DNA of 64,000 bases from Neopestalotiopsis rosae. Lineage: Eukaryota > Ascomycota > Sordariomycetes > Amphisphaeriales > Sporocadaceae. The stretch is taken from positions 3,286,001-3,350,000 of the forward strand of contig JALGAS010000005.1 in assembly GCA_023078685.1 (NCBI GenBank). The letters run 5' to 3'. The notes under the pieces are model-generated. The model was not told where the DNA came from, made no database searches, and was given only the letters and a program-made list of their open reading frames with translations. The translations under genes were made by a program, and so were the position numbers. Shown here one piece after another: positions 37,284 to 49,856 of this stretch (its first letter is position 1; every line of letters starts with the position of its first letter).

Positions 37284-38483
37284 CTAGCCACTCGTGCTAA
37301 AGTAGTAGTTCTCCCAAAGGTATTCATAATCTTCGATGATGCTTCCCACGAAGCTGGGCATACGCTTGGTGACACCCGAGATGAATCCCTTGGTCACGTT
37401 CTCATAGGCAGGCCCTCTCATCACCCACCATCCCATGGCCCAGGCCCGCTTGTTCCACTCCTCGCGCTCCAATGCAGTTGCTCTGAAACTCCTGTCACGG
37501 ACTTGTCGAGCAGCATACTCAATGCTCAGGCCAATGAGCCATGGGGCCCACGACTTCTTGTCCTTTCTTCTAGACAGTGCCACAGCATAGATGAGGGGGC
37601 TCAGTATATGTAGCACCTCGGCAGCCTGTGCAGATCCCTGCAGCGAGTTGAGGAGCCGAGCAGCAGGCTTAATATCATCTGCGGTAAGCACTTTGCTGAG
37701 CAGATAGGAACTAATGTCGTTGGGGCTTGGCAAGCTCGGTAGATTACTGCCAGTCCGCGGCATGGACCATTCCTTTTCGTGGGCTGACTTTGCGTTTCCA
37801 TTGAGGTTCATTGGGCTCTCCTCGACCTCCTCGCCCATCAGCTCCTTGAGGGCGTCTTCCTTGCTCTGCTCGTCTTCTTGCTCGGGTAGCGGTTCTCGTT
37901 CGGGCAGAACTGGTGTCACAATGGGTCGCGAGTTGGTGACTCTCAGGAGGAGCAGCTTGCAGAAAGCCTTGATGACTTCCAAGAGGATGACGACTCGCCA
38001 GCGAACCTTGTTCCCCCGTCGCTTCGCAGCCATCTCCCATAATAATTGCGTGTACTGCACAATCTGGAGGAGCATCGCTATCCTGCGGTAGATGCGACTC
38101 TTGGCAGTCCAGAACCGAGTGTACCGCGCATGTGGGCTCGGTATGCGCGACGCGAGGCCGGGTATCTTGGAGACGGCGCGCAGCAGAACGTCATCGTGGT
38201 ACAGCGAGAGCAGCTGCACGCCAGAGTGGATCGACTCGGAGGCGATTTCGGCATCGCGAAAGCGACCGGGGATGATGTATGTGAGGGAGCGCAGCGCGCT
38301 TTCAATCTGCGAGACGGAATGCGCATTCTTGGTGATGAAATCGCTGTACATGTGCAGCCATGTTGGCGGCAGTGAAAGGACCTGTCGGATGGGGTTCTGA
38401 CGTGACGACGGCGGCGACGATGACGAGTGGGCGGCGCTGCTGGGGCGGGAAGCGCTCTGAACGGGGTCCGCAGGAGCTGCCAT
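37284..38483 (-). CDS. PEX16: Peroxisomal membrane biogenesis protein PEX16
   Basis: Single exon, 399 aa. The N-terminal 30 residues are Ser/Pro-rich. The PEX16 domain begins with LPPTWLHMYSDFITKNAHSVSQIESALRS... in the first part (about 38-70), continues through the conserved IPGRFRDAEIASES and VQLLSLYHDD segments, and has the later WEMAAKRRG and WRVVILLEVIKAFCKLLLLR membrane-proximal region. The C-terminal part carries RGPAYENVTKGF and ends in FSTSG. PEX16 recruits peroxisomal membrane proteins; in filamentous fungi it also matters for Woronin-body formation. Length fits the fungal family. The start is the first ATG in frame. Neighbours give no functional context. Confidence 0.93.
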   Translation of the reverse strand: MAAPADPVQSASRPSSAAHSSSSPPSSRQNPIRQVLSLPPTWLHMYSDFITKNAHSVSQIESALRSLTYIIPGRFRDAEIASESIHSGVQLLSLYHDDVLLRAVSKIPGLASRIPSPHARYTRFWTAKSRIYRRIAMLLQIVQYTQLLWEMAAKRRGNKVRWRVVILLEVIKAFCKLLLLRVTNSRPIVTPVLPEREPLPEQEDEQSKEDALKELMGEEVEESPMNLNGNAKSAHEKEWSMPRTGSNLPSLPSPNDISSYLLSKVLTADDIKPAARLLNSLQGSAQAAEVLHILSPLIYAVALSRRKDKKSWAPWLIGLSIEYAARQVRDRSFRATALEREEWNKRAWAMGWWVMRGPAYENVTKGFISGVTKRMPSFVGSIIEDYEYLWENYYFSTSG

Positions 38484-41234
38484 GATGAGCTCACTGCCTG
38501 AACATTTCTCCTCTACCTCTTATTAGTGGTAGAAATGTCGCAGGCAAGCATGTGAGTGAGAGCTGGTTTCGTCGCGGGCTTGGGATGTATAGGGGGTTGG
38601 TTGGAACGGCTGGGTTATGGTGAATTTGGAGATGGGATGCATGAATCAGGTGTTTGGTCTAATGTGACAGCCAGCAGAGGCCGAGTTGAGGTGCAGCTCG
38701 GCATCATCACGTTCGACTCGTTTGCCTCGGCTGGATGCATGGGCTGAGAGCTTGGACCACATAGGTACTAGCCATGGGCCAGTGTAAATACTAGCAGCAC
38801 TCGGTAGATGGTGCCAACGCCTAACAGGTACGTTATACTGCCTGGAAGCACTAAAACACTCCCCAGAAGGCTCCCTAAGCAATACCTAGGCCCCAATCAA
38901 TTATTGTGCATACCAGCGATAGTGCATAGTCGCATCTTATGATTCAATAAGAAAATAAAATGAAAATAAAAAGACTGCTGAAGATTTCGTAATAACATTA
39001 TCTGATTCTCTATGTCGCATGGCTATGATCCCCTAAGGGTAGAAGCATGGTTGCACGGCTCTTTTCAGTCATTGCCTGAAGATCATGCGGAGAATCTACT
39101 AAGGTTCAGAAGAAGCAGTCAAATGCTTGAGATACCACACGTGCACATGCATGAGCTGGCTACAATATCGCGCAGTGACTTCTTGGTCTTTTGTATTTAT
39201 TAAATATCGTCAATCTAGATGAATGGTATATACAAATACCAGTCTATAATTCAGGTTGAAGTTGCATCTCCATACTAACACGCTCAAATGCTGAGGATCT
39301 CCAAGGAAGGTTTCGTTCATCAATCTCGATCCTGGACATTTGCCATTAGAAAAAGCATAGTGCTTGCTGGAATAATGATGTTACGACAAGGCCACAGGCA
39401 CATGCAACAAAGTTGACCAGTTCCTGGAGAGACAAGAGTCTTTCAATCGATTTGTAATCTCATGTACTCTTTGTATAGTTTATGTCTAGGTCATCGGACC
39501 TGGAGTCCAGAATCAGAGCCAAGAGTCCTACGTTTACAGCCAATATCCCATTGGAGCTGTCAGAGTTCTAATGGTTCAAGCAAGACAAGACTGTTATAAC
39601 GAAAAGTACAACTTCAATGAAAAATGTTCATCATTAGCATGATGGCGTTGATAGATCGGACGTCAGGGTCTTGAACTTTGCAAGTCTCGACGACAAAGCT
39701 CAACCCGGGCCAAAACCAAATAGTTTACCTATATTCATGTGTCTTTGCACGCTCGCGTTGGAACTCTATTCCCTTTGTCTCTAGTCGCCTATGTCAAGAT
39801 ACAGATTAAGTAACATGGGATATGGCTGAATAAATTCTTCAGCCAACTTGCTTCACGTGTGGAAGCTCGAAAGAGAAACACTCCTGCGCGGATTGATTCA
39901 TGAATCCAATCAGTCGCTCGTGTTAGCATCGATTGGTCATGTGGGACATAGTAGACCCGCGTATCACATTTTGTTTTATCTCATCACTTCTTTTTACGTG
40001 ACTTTCTGACGGATTCGACGGGCTCACGTCTCTCAGAAATTCCGGGTTTGCCGAAAAGCACGAACCGCACTTCTCGATGGTGCAGATGATCAGGGATCGC
40101 CACCACTGCAACACATTCTGTACCTGTTTACTGATAGGCCGCTTATATCCATGATCAGACCTACCTGAAGTATCACCCCTATATCAGGCTGGAGGTGGGT
40201 AATAACAAACATGACTTTCAGGTCCCAGTACACGGAAAACGGCATCATGAGACCTTGTCAATCCAGGTCGCCATCCATTAAGCCGACCCTAATGTCAAAG
40301 AAAGAAATTTGAACAATACCCAACCATTTTTCTAGAAGGGCCGATACCATTATTTTGTGACAAGATTCGAACCTATAGGAGGTTCAGCAACCGTGTCTAG
40401 ACTCTGCCAAGTAATATTCTGCCCAAAACTCGAAGATTACCGCGTCTAGCGAAGTACATGAACGGCTACTACTATGACAGTGGTTTTTTTCCTGACGAGT
40501 TGCCTTGACAGAATCAGATATGAACTGCTCTCTCTGTACAGAATTGGCCTTTTTCTTATTTTATGGTACATATAATTAAGACTATCCCATTTTGACATGT
40601 TGTTTTAACTTCGGGCAGCTTATGACTACTACGACGAACCTGAGTAATTCGAAGAAGAGACTGTCAGTCGCATCGCGGTATACGCTGTCAAAACAAGTCA
40701 CCACGGCAACCCGTTCGTGTCACCAGTCATCGGATCACTTGGCATGCCGTCATTCAGCATTTTTTGCAAAGGAAATTATCTTCAGTGACAGCTTGTTGTA
40801 GATGATGAAAACTAAAGTAGAAGCAGAATGTAACTTCTCCATGCGAGGCTAAATGATCGGTTAAATCCCTGTTCAACCAGTATAAGACTACCTGAGTGGC
40901 TACAAACCAATCACGTTGTCTGTGGCCAAGACCACAAAAGCTTCATGATTGGCTGGGAAAGTTGCAACTCCCGACCCCTGTTGTTGGTTCATATTATATC
41001 CATATGACAGGACCTACAAGTGAGCAACACAGCTTCGGCAGTTCGTCTTACCAATGGCGGCGGCATCTCACAAGAGGCACGGCCACAACGAGACGTCGTG
41101 TTTGTTCTACATATCTAGTCTCCAAACGGCAACGCTTCCAGCCTCTCCCTGAGCCAGCAAGCCCCCCTTTGCGTCGATTGTCACATCCGAAAGCGTTCAA
41201 CTTATCTTGAAGTCATCATCGACCAAAATTCACC
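38484..41234. other. Intergenic region upstream of PEX16 and the DUF1996 gene
   Basis: This is a 2.75-kb divergent spacer. It is AT-rich in parts, especially 38880-39000. No protein-like frame was found. A tRNA-like B-box motif near 40372-40382 was examined and rejected. Confidence 0.55.
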
Positions 41235-42621
41235 ATGTACTGGACATCGCTGGCGGCTGCGGCCCTGCTCGGGCAGAATGTTGCTGCACAGAACATGCTT
41301 CGTTTTGCTTGTTCTCAGCTAGTTGTCGAGCGTACCGACCCTCTCGTCAACCCTGGCATGACTTACACACCGCATTTGCACCAGATTGTCGGTGGAAACT
41401 CTTTCAACGTCACCATGGACCCGTCTACACACGACTTGGCCGGCCAGTCCACTTGCACATCGTGCACCTTCAAGGAGGATCTGTCCAACTACTGGACTGC
41501 TGTCATGTTCTTCCATCACAAGAATGGTAGTTATATCCGTGTACCACAAGTGGGCAATGGCGGACCCCAGGGACATCTTGTGCAAGATGGCGGTCTGGAT
41601 GTCTACTATATCCCCAGCGGCAAGACAACCGCATTTCAGAAGGTATGTACACAAACACAGACGTTAACCCAAGATAACGGCGTCGGCTTTGTGCTCATCT
41701 GTGCCCCAGGGCTTCCGCATGCTCGCTGGTTCGGCGACCAACACGGACTCGAGCAAAGTCAGCAAGGGCAACATTTGCCACCGCTGCTGGACCTCGCCAA
41801 ACGACAACACTTTTGTCGGCGGAGCGCCCTGCTCGGGCAGCGACACGGTCGATATCCCTGCGGACTCCAGCTGCAAGATGATCAGACAGACTATCATCTT
41901 CCCAACGTAAGTGAAAAAAAAAAAAACAAGAGAGACGGAGGGAAGAATAATAGTTTCTCCCTTCGTGCGGCAAAGGACTTGTGACTAACAAAACTCGAAT
42001 TCGTTTAGTTGCTGGGATGGTAAGAACCTCGATAGTCCCGATCACCAGAGCCACGTCAACTACGGCGGCGCGACGGGCGCGGCCGGCGGCGCCTCAAAGT
42101 GTCCCTCGACCCACCCCGTCAAGCTCCCGCAGATCATGTACGAGCTCATGTGGAACGTGAGCGCCTTCTCCGACAAGAGCACGTGGCCCACGGACGGCAG
42201 CAAGCCATTCGTGTACAGCATGAACCTCGGGTAAGAATTTCCCCTTCTTGATTTTTTTTATCTAATTTCGGGGAGTCTTGTTTGATGGAACTGACAAATT
42301 TCTCTCTCACGAAAACAGCGGATCTGCCGCCCACGGAGACTACGTGTTTGGCTGGCAGGGCGACACGCTGCAAAAGGCCATGGACAATGGCTGCAACCTC
42401 AACACAGACTGCAGCAAGGCCGGAATCCACGCCCAGACCTCGGCTCAGTACAGCGCGTGCAAGGTCCAGCAACAGGCGCCAGAGGCCGTCGACGGTTGTG
42501 AGTATTGTCCTTTTTTTCCCCCTCTACTTGTTGACATCATGAGAGCCTAGATATGCTAATAACTTTGGGCATAATAGGGCTCAAGGCTATGCCAATGGGC
42601 GAGATGTCAGTCCTGGCTTAG
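41235..42621 (+). CDS. Secreted DUF1996 protein
   Basis: Five exons: 41235-41642, 41710-41906, 42009-42230, 42319-42497 and 42578-42621, giving 349 aa. All introns are GT..AG (67, 102, 88 and 80 nt) and keep frame; the last uses a TGCTAATAAC branch. The signal peptide is MYWTSLAAAALLGQNVAAQ. The DUF1996 domain follows: CSQLVVERTDPLVNPG, HLHQIVGGNSFN, TCTSCTFKEDLSNYW, and in exon 3 FPTCWDGKNLDSPDHQSHV, with conserved Cys, His and Asp residues. The C-terminal part is Cys-rich. DUF1996 proteins are common secreted proteins of fungi with no settled activity. No WSC domain or GPI signal is seen here. The five-exon structure is well supported by frame and motif continuity. Confidence 0.9.
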
Positions 42622-43115
42622 AATTACTTACTGATTATTCTGATACACTACAACTTGCCAAGTAAGAAATAAATGTGCATGACATGATTTTCAACGTCAA
42701 GCAGTCTTGCTGTAGTTGTCAGATTGTTTGAATCTTTTTTGAAACTAGAGTTTTGGAATTGCGAAGGCTGTACAGAATCATGGCAGAAGATTGAATATAT
42801 TTGATTTTTGGAATCATTTGTCAGACATAACTATGAATAATTTCCAGATTTGCCATTTTGATTGATGCCTGTAACTTTTGAAATAACATCGAGTTTTCTC
42901 TTGTCTGTGAGTAGAGCGCGCTGTGCGAAAATACCAAACCTTCTGTACTAAGTATTATGGCAGGCACATCACATTTGCTACAATCTAATGAAGAAGATTC
43001 ATACTGATCCCAAGGTTTGATTCTATGCTAAGTAACTCGAACTATTCCCGGCCCGCACAATTGACTTAATTTCACTATTTGAAAGCAATCGAAGATCTCT
43101 AGTGATCCATGGAAA
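42622..43115. other. Convergent spacer between DUF1996 and cytochrome genes
   Basis: This is the 3' flank of both genes. It is AT-rich, and no gene or repeat was seen. Confidence 0.5.
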
Positions 43116-43911
43116 TCAACTATTCTTTGTGACGAGAGCAGCAAAGTTGGAGTTCATCGCCGTGGAGAAGTCGTGATTCCAGTAATTGGTCACATCATGC
43201 ACCGGAAAGCTGGAGGATCCCGACGACGGCGTCGTGGGCTTGCTCTTGGAGTAGGCAAAGGCGAGGCGGTTGGAGCCCGTGGGCGTCAGCGTCTTGTTGC
43301 CGCTGGTGGAGCTGGCAAACGAGGTGCAACCCGTGCACTTGAAGGTGACCTGCCAGTGTGTCGAGTTGGTGTGCGTGCCCGTCTTCAGCACCTGGAGCGT
43401 CGCGCCGCTGTAGACGCTGGGTGCCGTGTGACCACTTTTTGGTTCAACGGAAACGTTTTCTTAGCCAAGATATTTCCTTTTCGCAATCTGCTGTTTGAGC
43501 TCAGGATATTTACTCACGTAGCCCATCGCGCTGTAGCCACTGCGCTGTTACCGTTTGCCCACCCAACCGTCAGAGGATTGGTGACCATGGTGCCGCCCCA
43601 GGCAATACCAGTCCAACCTACTGCAATGGGTGCGGCTATCTGAAGCACGGCATCGTACGGCGCAGAGGCAGTTGCTGTGCTTGGAATGGCGAGCCGGAAA
43701 GTGACGGTCTTGCCAATCTCAAAGGCTGCGGCGTATTGAGAAAAGGTAAAGCCAGTTTCTGGGTCAACCCAAACCGCTGAGTCGGCCGCAAGCCCAGTAG
43801 AGGCTATAATGAAGTTTCAGTCTCAGTTGCAAAAACAGAAGGTCAGGACGAGTGCGATATACTCAATAAAGCAAAAGCGCCCAGGAGGGCAGCGCCGATA
43901 TTGAAATGCAT
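43116..43911 (-). CDS. Secreted stand-alone cytochrome b domain (cellobiose dehydrogenase-type, AA8/DOMON-like)
   Basis: Three exons: 43911-43863, 43803-43518 and 43434-43116, giving 217 aa; introns 59 and 83 nt. Signal peptide MHFNIGAALLGAFALLTSTG. The rest matches the CDH-cytochrome beta-sandwich: AVWVDPETGFTFS, then GWTGIAWGGTMVTNPLTVGWANG, then HWQVTFKCTGCTSF, and a C-terminal PVHDVTNYWNHDFSTAM region. The family binds b-type heme through Met and His. The Met in GGTM and a His in the C-terminal block are the likely ligands. No flavin dehydrogenase or cellulose-binding domain follows before the stop. Stand-alone AA8 proteins are thought to carry electrons to partners such as lytic polysaccharide monooxygenases; here that is inference. 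Confidence 0.85.
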
Positions 43912-45737
43912 AGTACTATTTCCAGCGAAAGCAACAAGACTCGGTGATGCTGCATAAATAGCTTGATTTGATTGAAAATAGACCACAGAAGTACTCTCGA
44001 TGAGATATTTCAAGGTCCAGACCACTAGTTATAGCCCTTCCTAGATATGCGCAATGTTCACTCTAGCCGTCTTGGATCAAACATCTAGACCCAAAACAAG
44101 AGGCTCGCAAACGGGAGCTCGGAAGCCAATGACGCAAAGAGCATGATCTTGACGAGCCTCCGCCGCACAAATGGGAAAAGCCAATACCACCGAGTGCACA
44201 TCTCAAGCCAGTCATAATGGGACCTATCAAGTGTTCTTCGATTTAGCCGTTAGTCGGCTGGAAGTGTGGGCAGGGATAAAGATATATCACACGACTATAA
44301 TGTGGCTAATAATAGGCACGATGTGGGAACCGTATTTGTCATTCAAGGGCTGGACTCGATTTAAAAGCCAATACATGAGTTGCAAGTATAGCGTTGGGGA
44401 ATGCTTGAGTGATACCCAAGAAAACCTGACTGCCATTATAATATATGTTGTGATGTTGTCACACTCGAGATTGAGCTCATCTTCCACGTGGATATTGCCG
44501 ATGAGCCGTTTACCTGGTTTGCAGACTACGATATATTTCTTCTCTTTAGATTTTCTTGATTCTTCAATACTTATTTTCTACTCACATTGAGTGTTATTAA
44601 TACATTGAAGCATGACACCCTCAATACTCGGTTTAAGCATGCAATCATATGGGGAAATAGTTTGGAATGGCCGAGCTGGAAGTCAAGCCGCCCAAGTATG
44701 ATTTGCGTGAACACAGGCTTATTACCTCTGACCGCGATTCTTCTTCTTCTTTCAATAATGGAAAATTTTATCAATGCTTTTGACAAGTGTCTGGACAACG
44801 TCGATTGATCACGTCTTGGCCATTTTCTATTGTGTATATTCGAGGACGAAGGCATCTTTCCGCAGAGATTCATCGCCGTATACTGTAACGAGTCAACAGC
44901 CCTTGAGCCCATTATATCACAGCTCCATTTGTACATAGGCTCTTGGACATGCTTCACTCTAAATCTAGCGAATGTTTTAAGGTAATGGATATGTTTTGTT
45001 GCGGTCCGTTGGGGTTGGCGACGGGCCGCGTCGACCTCATGTTTCCACTGAACAATTATGATTCAGTGAGCTTATCATACCTACAAAGCAGCCAAGCCAC
45101 TACAGTAGCAGCGCCAACCCCACCCGGTTCACAGGCACGTAATGATTGTGATTGGCATTTTTGCTGACTGCGTCAAACCTCGGGGATTGTGTGAAGAATG
45201 TGACTGCAGAGATACATACGGGGATATATCATACTCCGATGCTCTATACTTATATTCCTTTGCAGTCGGGTGGTTTCGGGATATTCTATGCCGACTGGAA
45301 GAGACTGCGAATTTCCCGTGGCTTGCGTAGATGTTTATGATTCCCAACAAAGTTTCCCCGAGGTCCCCAGCTAGGTTCAGCTCCAGCTCCAGGTCATCGG
45401 GCCGGGAGTATAAATTTTAGTGGTCTCGACCCCACTAGCGTCGTCCTATCGCCGGCCGCGGGGAGCGCACCAAGCAGTTTAGTAGCGCACACCAAAAATC
45501 TAATGTGACTCTTTTTGTTTTTCTTCCCAATTCGATACCTTAGTAATCTTGTCTCTCTTCTTCTCTTCTTGATTTCCATCATCTTTTCTATACAGTAGAT
45601 AGCCGGCACAGACTTTGGCGATTGTGTTGTCAGACGTTCAGAGCAAGCAAGCCGCCTTGCACAGAGAAAAACATTTTGCCCGCGCCCGCCTGGTCGAGAC
45701 TAGTTGCACGCACTTCCATTGCTTCGCAGTCGAGAGC
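43912..45737. other. Intergenic region upstream of the cytochrome and MFS genes
   Basis: This is a 1.8-kb divergent spacer. No protein-like frame. A pyrimidine-rich 5' leader (about 45505-45590) precedes the MFS start. Confidence 0.5.
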
Positions 45738-47604
45738 ATGGCCGGCAATCAATCGGAGATGGATCTGGAGGCTGATAGAAAGGTCCCGCACCACACAACA
45801 AGCGCGGACGCTGATGCTGTTGCTGCTGCTGATGATGAGAGAGGTCAGGGTGCCGGCAGTGTTCCTGCACCTGTCGAATACGATGTCGCCAGGGTCGAGA
45901 GGGTTTATCGCAAGCTCGACCGTCGAATCATCCCCGGTAAGCAGGTTTGAGTTTGAGAGAGAAAGAGGAAGAGATATCATTCCTGCTCTAGGACTCATGC
46001 TGACTCTGCGTTTTAGCTTTCTGGGTATTGTATTTCCTCTGCTCGGCCATTCGATCCAACATTGGTCTGGCTCAGACAATGAACACGGCATCCGGCCACA
46101 ACCTGATGCAAGTTCTGCACTTGAGCTCGAAAGATGTCTCAACGGCATTGGCTCTGTTCTATGTCTCTTATGTCATCTTTGACATGCCGTCAAATCTCAT
46201 CCTGAGCAAGCTAGGCCCACGCGTTTGGATGGCTAGAATCGTCTTTGCCGTTGGAGTGATAGGAGTTTGTTTCACCGCTGTCAAGGCAGCCTGGAGTGTC
46301 AAGTAAGTTACAAGAGTGCCATTTAAGAGGAGAAAGATCAATCATTTGCTCACACACAGCCAGGCTCCTTCGATTCCTTCTCGGTGTAGTTATCGCGGGC
46401 ATGTGGCCTGGCATGTCGTACTACTTGACCTTGTTCTATCCGCCATCTCGGACGGGGAAGCGCATCGGACAGTACTTTACGGCAGCGCAGGTCTCGGCTG
46501 CAGTAGTTGGTCTCGTCTCTGCCGGCTTCCAAAAGATGGATGGCCTGGGTGGCCTGGTCGGATTTCAGTGGATGTTCCTCATCTACGGTCTTTGCGCTCT
46601 GGTTCTCGGTGTAGTGTTACTCTGGTGGCTACCTGACCGCCCGCTGCCTCCTGGAGAGACCCGGGTACGCAAGGGTATCTTCAAGTGGATGCCAAACTCA
46701 CCCGAGGCCTTGACCGGTGAGGACGCGATTGTCCACTACCAAGACCTGAAGCGTGTATACCATCCCAGACCCTGGACACTCAAGGACCTGGGCTATGTCC
46801 TCATCGACTGGAGACTCTGGCCCTTGACTCTGATGTACTTTGGCGTTGTTGGTGTCGGTATCGGTACGCAACTATATGGCACCGTCATCATCCAAGGCAT
46901 CAACCCCAATTTCACGGGAGTTCAGCTGAGCTTGCTGTTTGCGCCCATCTGGATCGTAAGTTGACGCCATCTCCAAACTCTTGCTTGCAAACGGCTGGAA
47001 TAACTAACAAACACAGATGGATCTCATCGCAATCCTCATTGTCACTCCCATTGCTGATCGATTCCACAAATTCCGCCCCTTTTTCTTCGCGGGTGCAACC
47101 TTGATCCAGATCGCTGGTCTTCTTATTGTCACCTTTGCCCCAACGAGCAACCAGTGGGCAAGATATGGAGGGCTCTTGATCGTGGGATTCGGACTAGGCC
47201 CAACTGTGCCAAACTGTATGGCCTGGACCAACGAAATCTTCCAGAAGCGCCACGGCGAAGTCGGAGTCGCTGCCGCGGCTGCGCTCGTCTCTGGCTTGGG
47301 CAACCTGGGAAGTATTACAACTACCTATGCTCTGTACACCGGATGGCCTGCGGACGCGGTCTCTGGCCCTCACCAGTACCGCCGCAGCAATCTTGTCATG
47401 ATCGGCATACTCTGCATCAGCATCGTCAGCAGCTTCTTCATGTTCATCGCCCTCAGGATCTTTGGCAATAAGCCTCACCACAGAAATGTCAGCAGCAGCG
47501 CCGCGTCCGCCGCCGATAGCAGCGACGAATACCAAGACGGCGCTGCCCAGAGAGAGCGAGAGCAGCGCGGTTTCGGGCGCTCGTGGTTCAGCAAGAGATC
47601 CTAG
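45738..47604 (+). CDS. MFS transporter, anion:cation symporter (allantoate/nicotinate permease) family
   Basis: Four exons: 45738-45936, 46017-46302, 46364-46955 and 47017-47604, giving 554 aa. Introns are 80, 61, 61 nt. Intron 2 needs the acceptor CAGCCAG at 46363, which restores frame (K joined to LLRFLLGV). The N-terminal 65 residues are acidic and cytosolic. Twelve membrane segments are expected. ACS-type marks are visible: FLCSAIRSNIGLAQTMN in helix 1, VSYVIFDMPSNLILSKLGPRVWMARI, and LRFLLGVVIAGMWPG. This family takes up small organic anions such as nicotinate, biotin, allantoate or pantothenate at the plasma membrane. The C-terminus is Ser/Arg-rich. Substrate is unknown. Confidence 0.88.
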
Positions 47605-48386
47605 ATCTCTCGCCCCGACCTCAAACCGAACGAAATGACAATACGAGCTTCGATGTTCAACCATTGCCCTAGCACGACCAATTCTCTTCATGTCGAAACC
47701 GGCTTGTCAGGGTAGCTCAACCTATCGGCCGGCTTCACCTATGTAACCTGCGTATGCCCGATTACATAATTACTCGACTATTTTACTACCGACTCGCTCG
47801 AAAAAGAAGAAGAAAAAAATACCATGCTACCGATTTCGGTAGTATGAGACTGAGGAGCTGTTGGATGGCTGGAAACTACAGTTCCAGCAGGACCTGTTTT
47901 CTTGTTGTTTGTTTTTGCTTCTGTTTTTGCTTTTACTGCATATGATACCCCATTTGTGTTTGGATACGCTGTCACTCGAGAGAAGGGTTTCTTCAGCTAG
48001 AACTCGCCAGCGAAAGTGCTACTACGCCATCGCCTGGGACGGCGTGTTGCAGCCGAGCGAGGCCGACGACAATGCTTCTGCGCTATCGTTTAGGTCTCGT
48101 CTCATGGGCTCGCTTTCACACGTTCTTTGAGTTTTTTGAAGTTAATTCTATTCAAGGTGGAGGAGGAAAGAATATATTATTACTATTGAAGAGTCTGGCG
48201 TTTGCCAGTCCCTTCATGAATATCATATACATGGCGCGAAATTACTCGCGTCGTGGTTTGACTATTTTGAAAGCCTCTCCAAACTATTCCGTGCCTGACC
48301 TGCAGCCGTTTATATTGCTTAAGGAAAATCTTCACTTACTGTTAGGTAGGATGCAATGGCAACCCATGTCCGAAACAACGAATAGC
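47605..48386. other. Convergent spacer between two MFS genes
   Basis: This is a 0.8-kb 3' flank of both transporter genes. No gene was seen. Confidence 0.5.
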
Positions 48387-49856
48387 TTAGAAGCAAAGAA
48401 GCCTCTTTTGCTTCCAAAGTAAACCCCACCCGCCCAAGAGCGACGAGAGTCCGGTAAAGATGATAATTGGCCCATAAGAGGTGCCATAGCCAAAGCTTCC
48501 TAGCTGATGCAAGCTACCAGCATTCAGCAATGGCACGCCTACGACACCGCCAACCACGTATCCAATTCCCCTAGCGCCATTGAGGAGCCCGTACACCATG
48601 CCAGTGTCGATGGCCTCATTCCTCTGAGCGGCTTCCGAGGCCATCTCGTTTAGTAAACCTCCCCATGTAGCACTGTACCCGCCAGCGGCGAAGCCAAAGG
48701 TGATGGAGAACAATACCAGCAGAGCCATGCTGCCGGGAGAGGTGAGGCCCCAGAACAGCAGAGCAGCAAGACCGGACATGATGCCCGAGATGGCCGTCAC
48801 GGCTGCCGCCGACAGCGGGAACCGCCGGTTGTCGCTCAGGTAGCCAAAGAAGGAAGACGAGGCGATTCCCGGCACGTTGAAGAGCGTCAGGAGCAGCGTA
48901 GCTGATGTCTGCGATAGTAGCGCCACCTCGTGGGCGTACGTGTTGAGGTACGTCTGCGGGATACCGTAACCGCAGCTCTGCAGTGTCGTTGCCGCGCTAT
49001 ACACCCAAAAGGTGCGGTGCCGCAGAAATGACCAAGGGATCCTCCTTCGCGCACCACGGGACTCGCTCCCCGCCGAGTGCTGTAGCACCGAGGGGCGCGT
49101 CGGAATCAACAGGACGGCGAGGACACCAGTTCCGGCTGCCACGGCCGCCCAGATGCGCAGCGTCGTCCGGAAGCCATACCGGACCAACAGCACCCGCATC
49201 AGGAACGGACAAGCCGAGCCCACAATATTCTTGCACGACAGCGTGACGCCGTAGGCCAGGGCCCGGTGGCCGTCATTGTACCACTCGCCCAGCGACAGCG
49301 TCGTCGGGCTAAACATGAGCGCCGTGCCCAAGGCGGCGAGAACGCCCTGCGTTGCGACCAGGTGCCAGACGTCGGTACTGAAAGACGAGAGCAAGAAGCT
49401 CGAGGCCGTCAGGGCCGCGCCGCAGAGGGCCGCCGACCGCCGCCTGTGTGCCCAACGCCGGGTGAAGAGGGCAAAGAGCAGCGGCATGGCCAGGTACGTG
49501 ACGCCGTTGAGTGTGGTGCCAATGATACCAGTAACCTCGCGGCTGCCCTTGAGCGTCCATTCGGCAAAGAAGGACTCTTGAAAGACGCCGTAGCTCATTG
49601 CGAAACCTGAGAAGTCTTGTGTGAGTCTTTTTGGTTCCTTTCGAACCCAAATCAAAGTTCATGATCATGACAATCAATGCGTGGTGCTGCGCCTACCCCA
49701 CATTGGTAACTGCAGCAAAGCAGATCCCATCAGGACAGACGTCCTTTTCCATTGCGATTCGACCTGCCGAAGTTGCGCTTGTTCGAGGTTGTCGCTGCTC
49801 AAGTCGACCGTGCCACTACGAGCTTCTCGCAGCGAAATAACGTCGTCGCGCGACAT
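48387..49856 (-). CDS. MFS transporter, monocarboxylate-transporter-like
   Basis: Two exons, 49856-49697 and 49606-48387, 459 aa. The 90-nt intron opens GTAGGC, and the join gives LLQLPMWGFAMSYGVFQESFF across helix 1, which is the normal form for this family. Start MSRDDVISL is preferred; the frame is open upstream but without similarity. Helices follow the MCT pattern: TTLNGVTYLAMPLLF, then the GEWYNDGHRALAYG loop, and FVYSAATTL-like helix 7 onset. The C-terminal half is intact and ends LLWKQKRLLCF. Fungal MCT-like proteins move monocarboxylates or secondary metabolites; several sit in metabolite clusters. The coding DNA is strongly G+C-rich between about 48980 and 49450. It lies next to the accessory cluster and may serve it, by inference. 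Confidence 0.86.

Noticed and set aside
40345..40425. tRNA-like sequence on the minus strand with a GGTTCGAATC B-box
   Set aside because: A weak T-arm and partial acceptor pairing can be drawn, but no five-pair anticodon stem or proper D-arm forms, so a functional tRNA is not supported.
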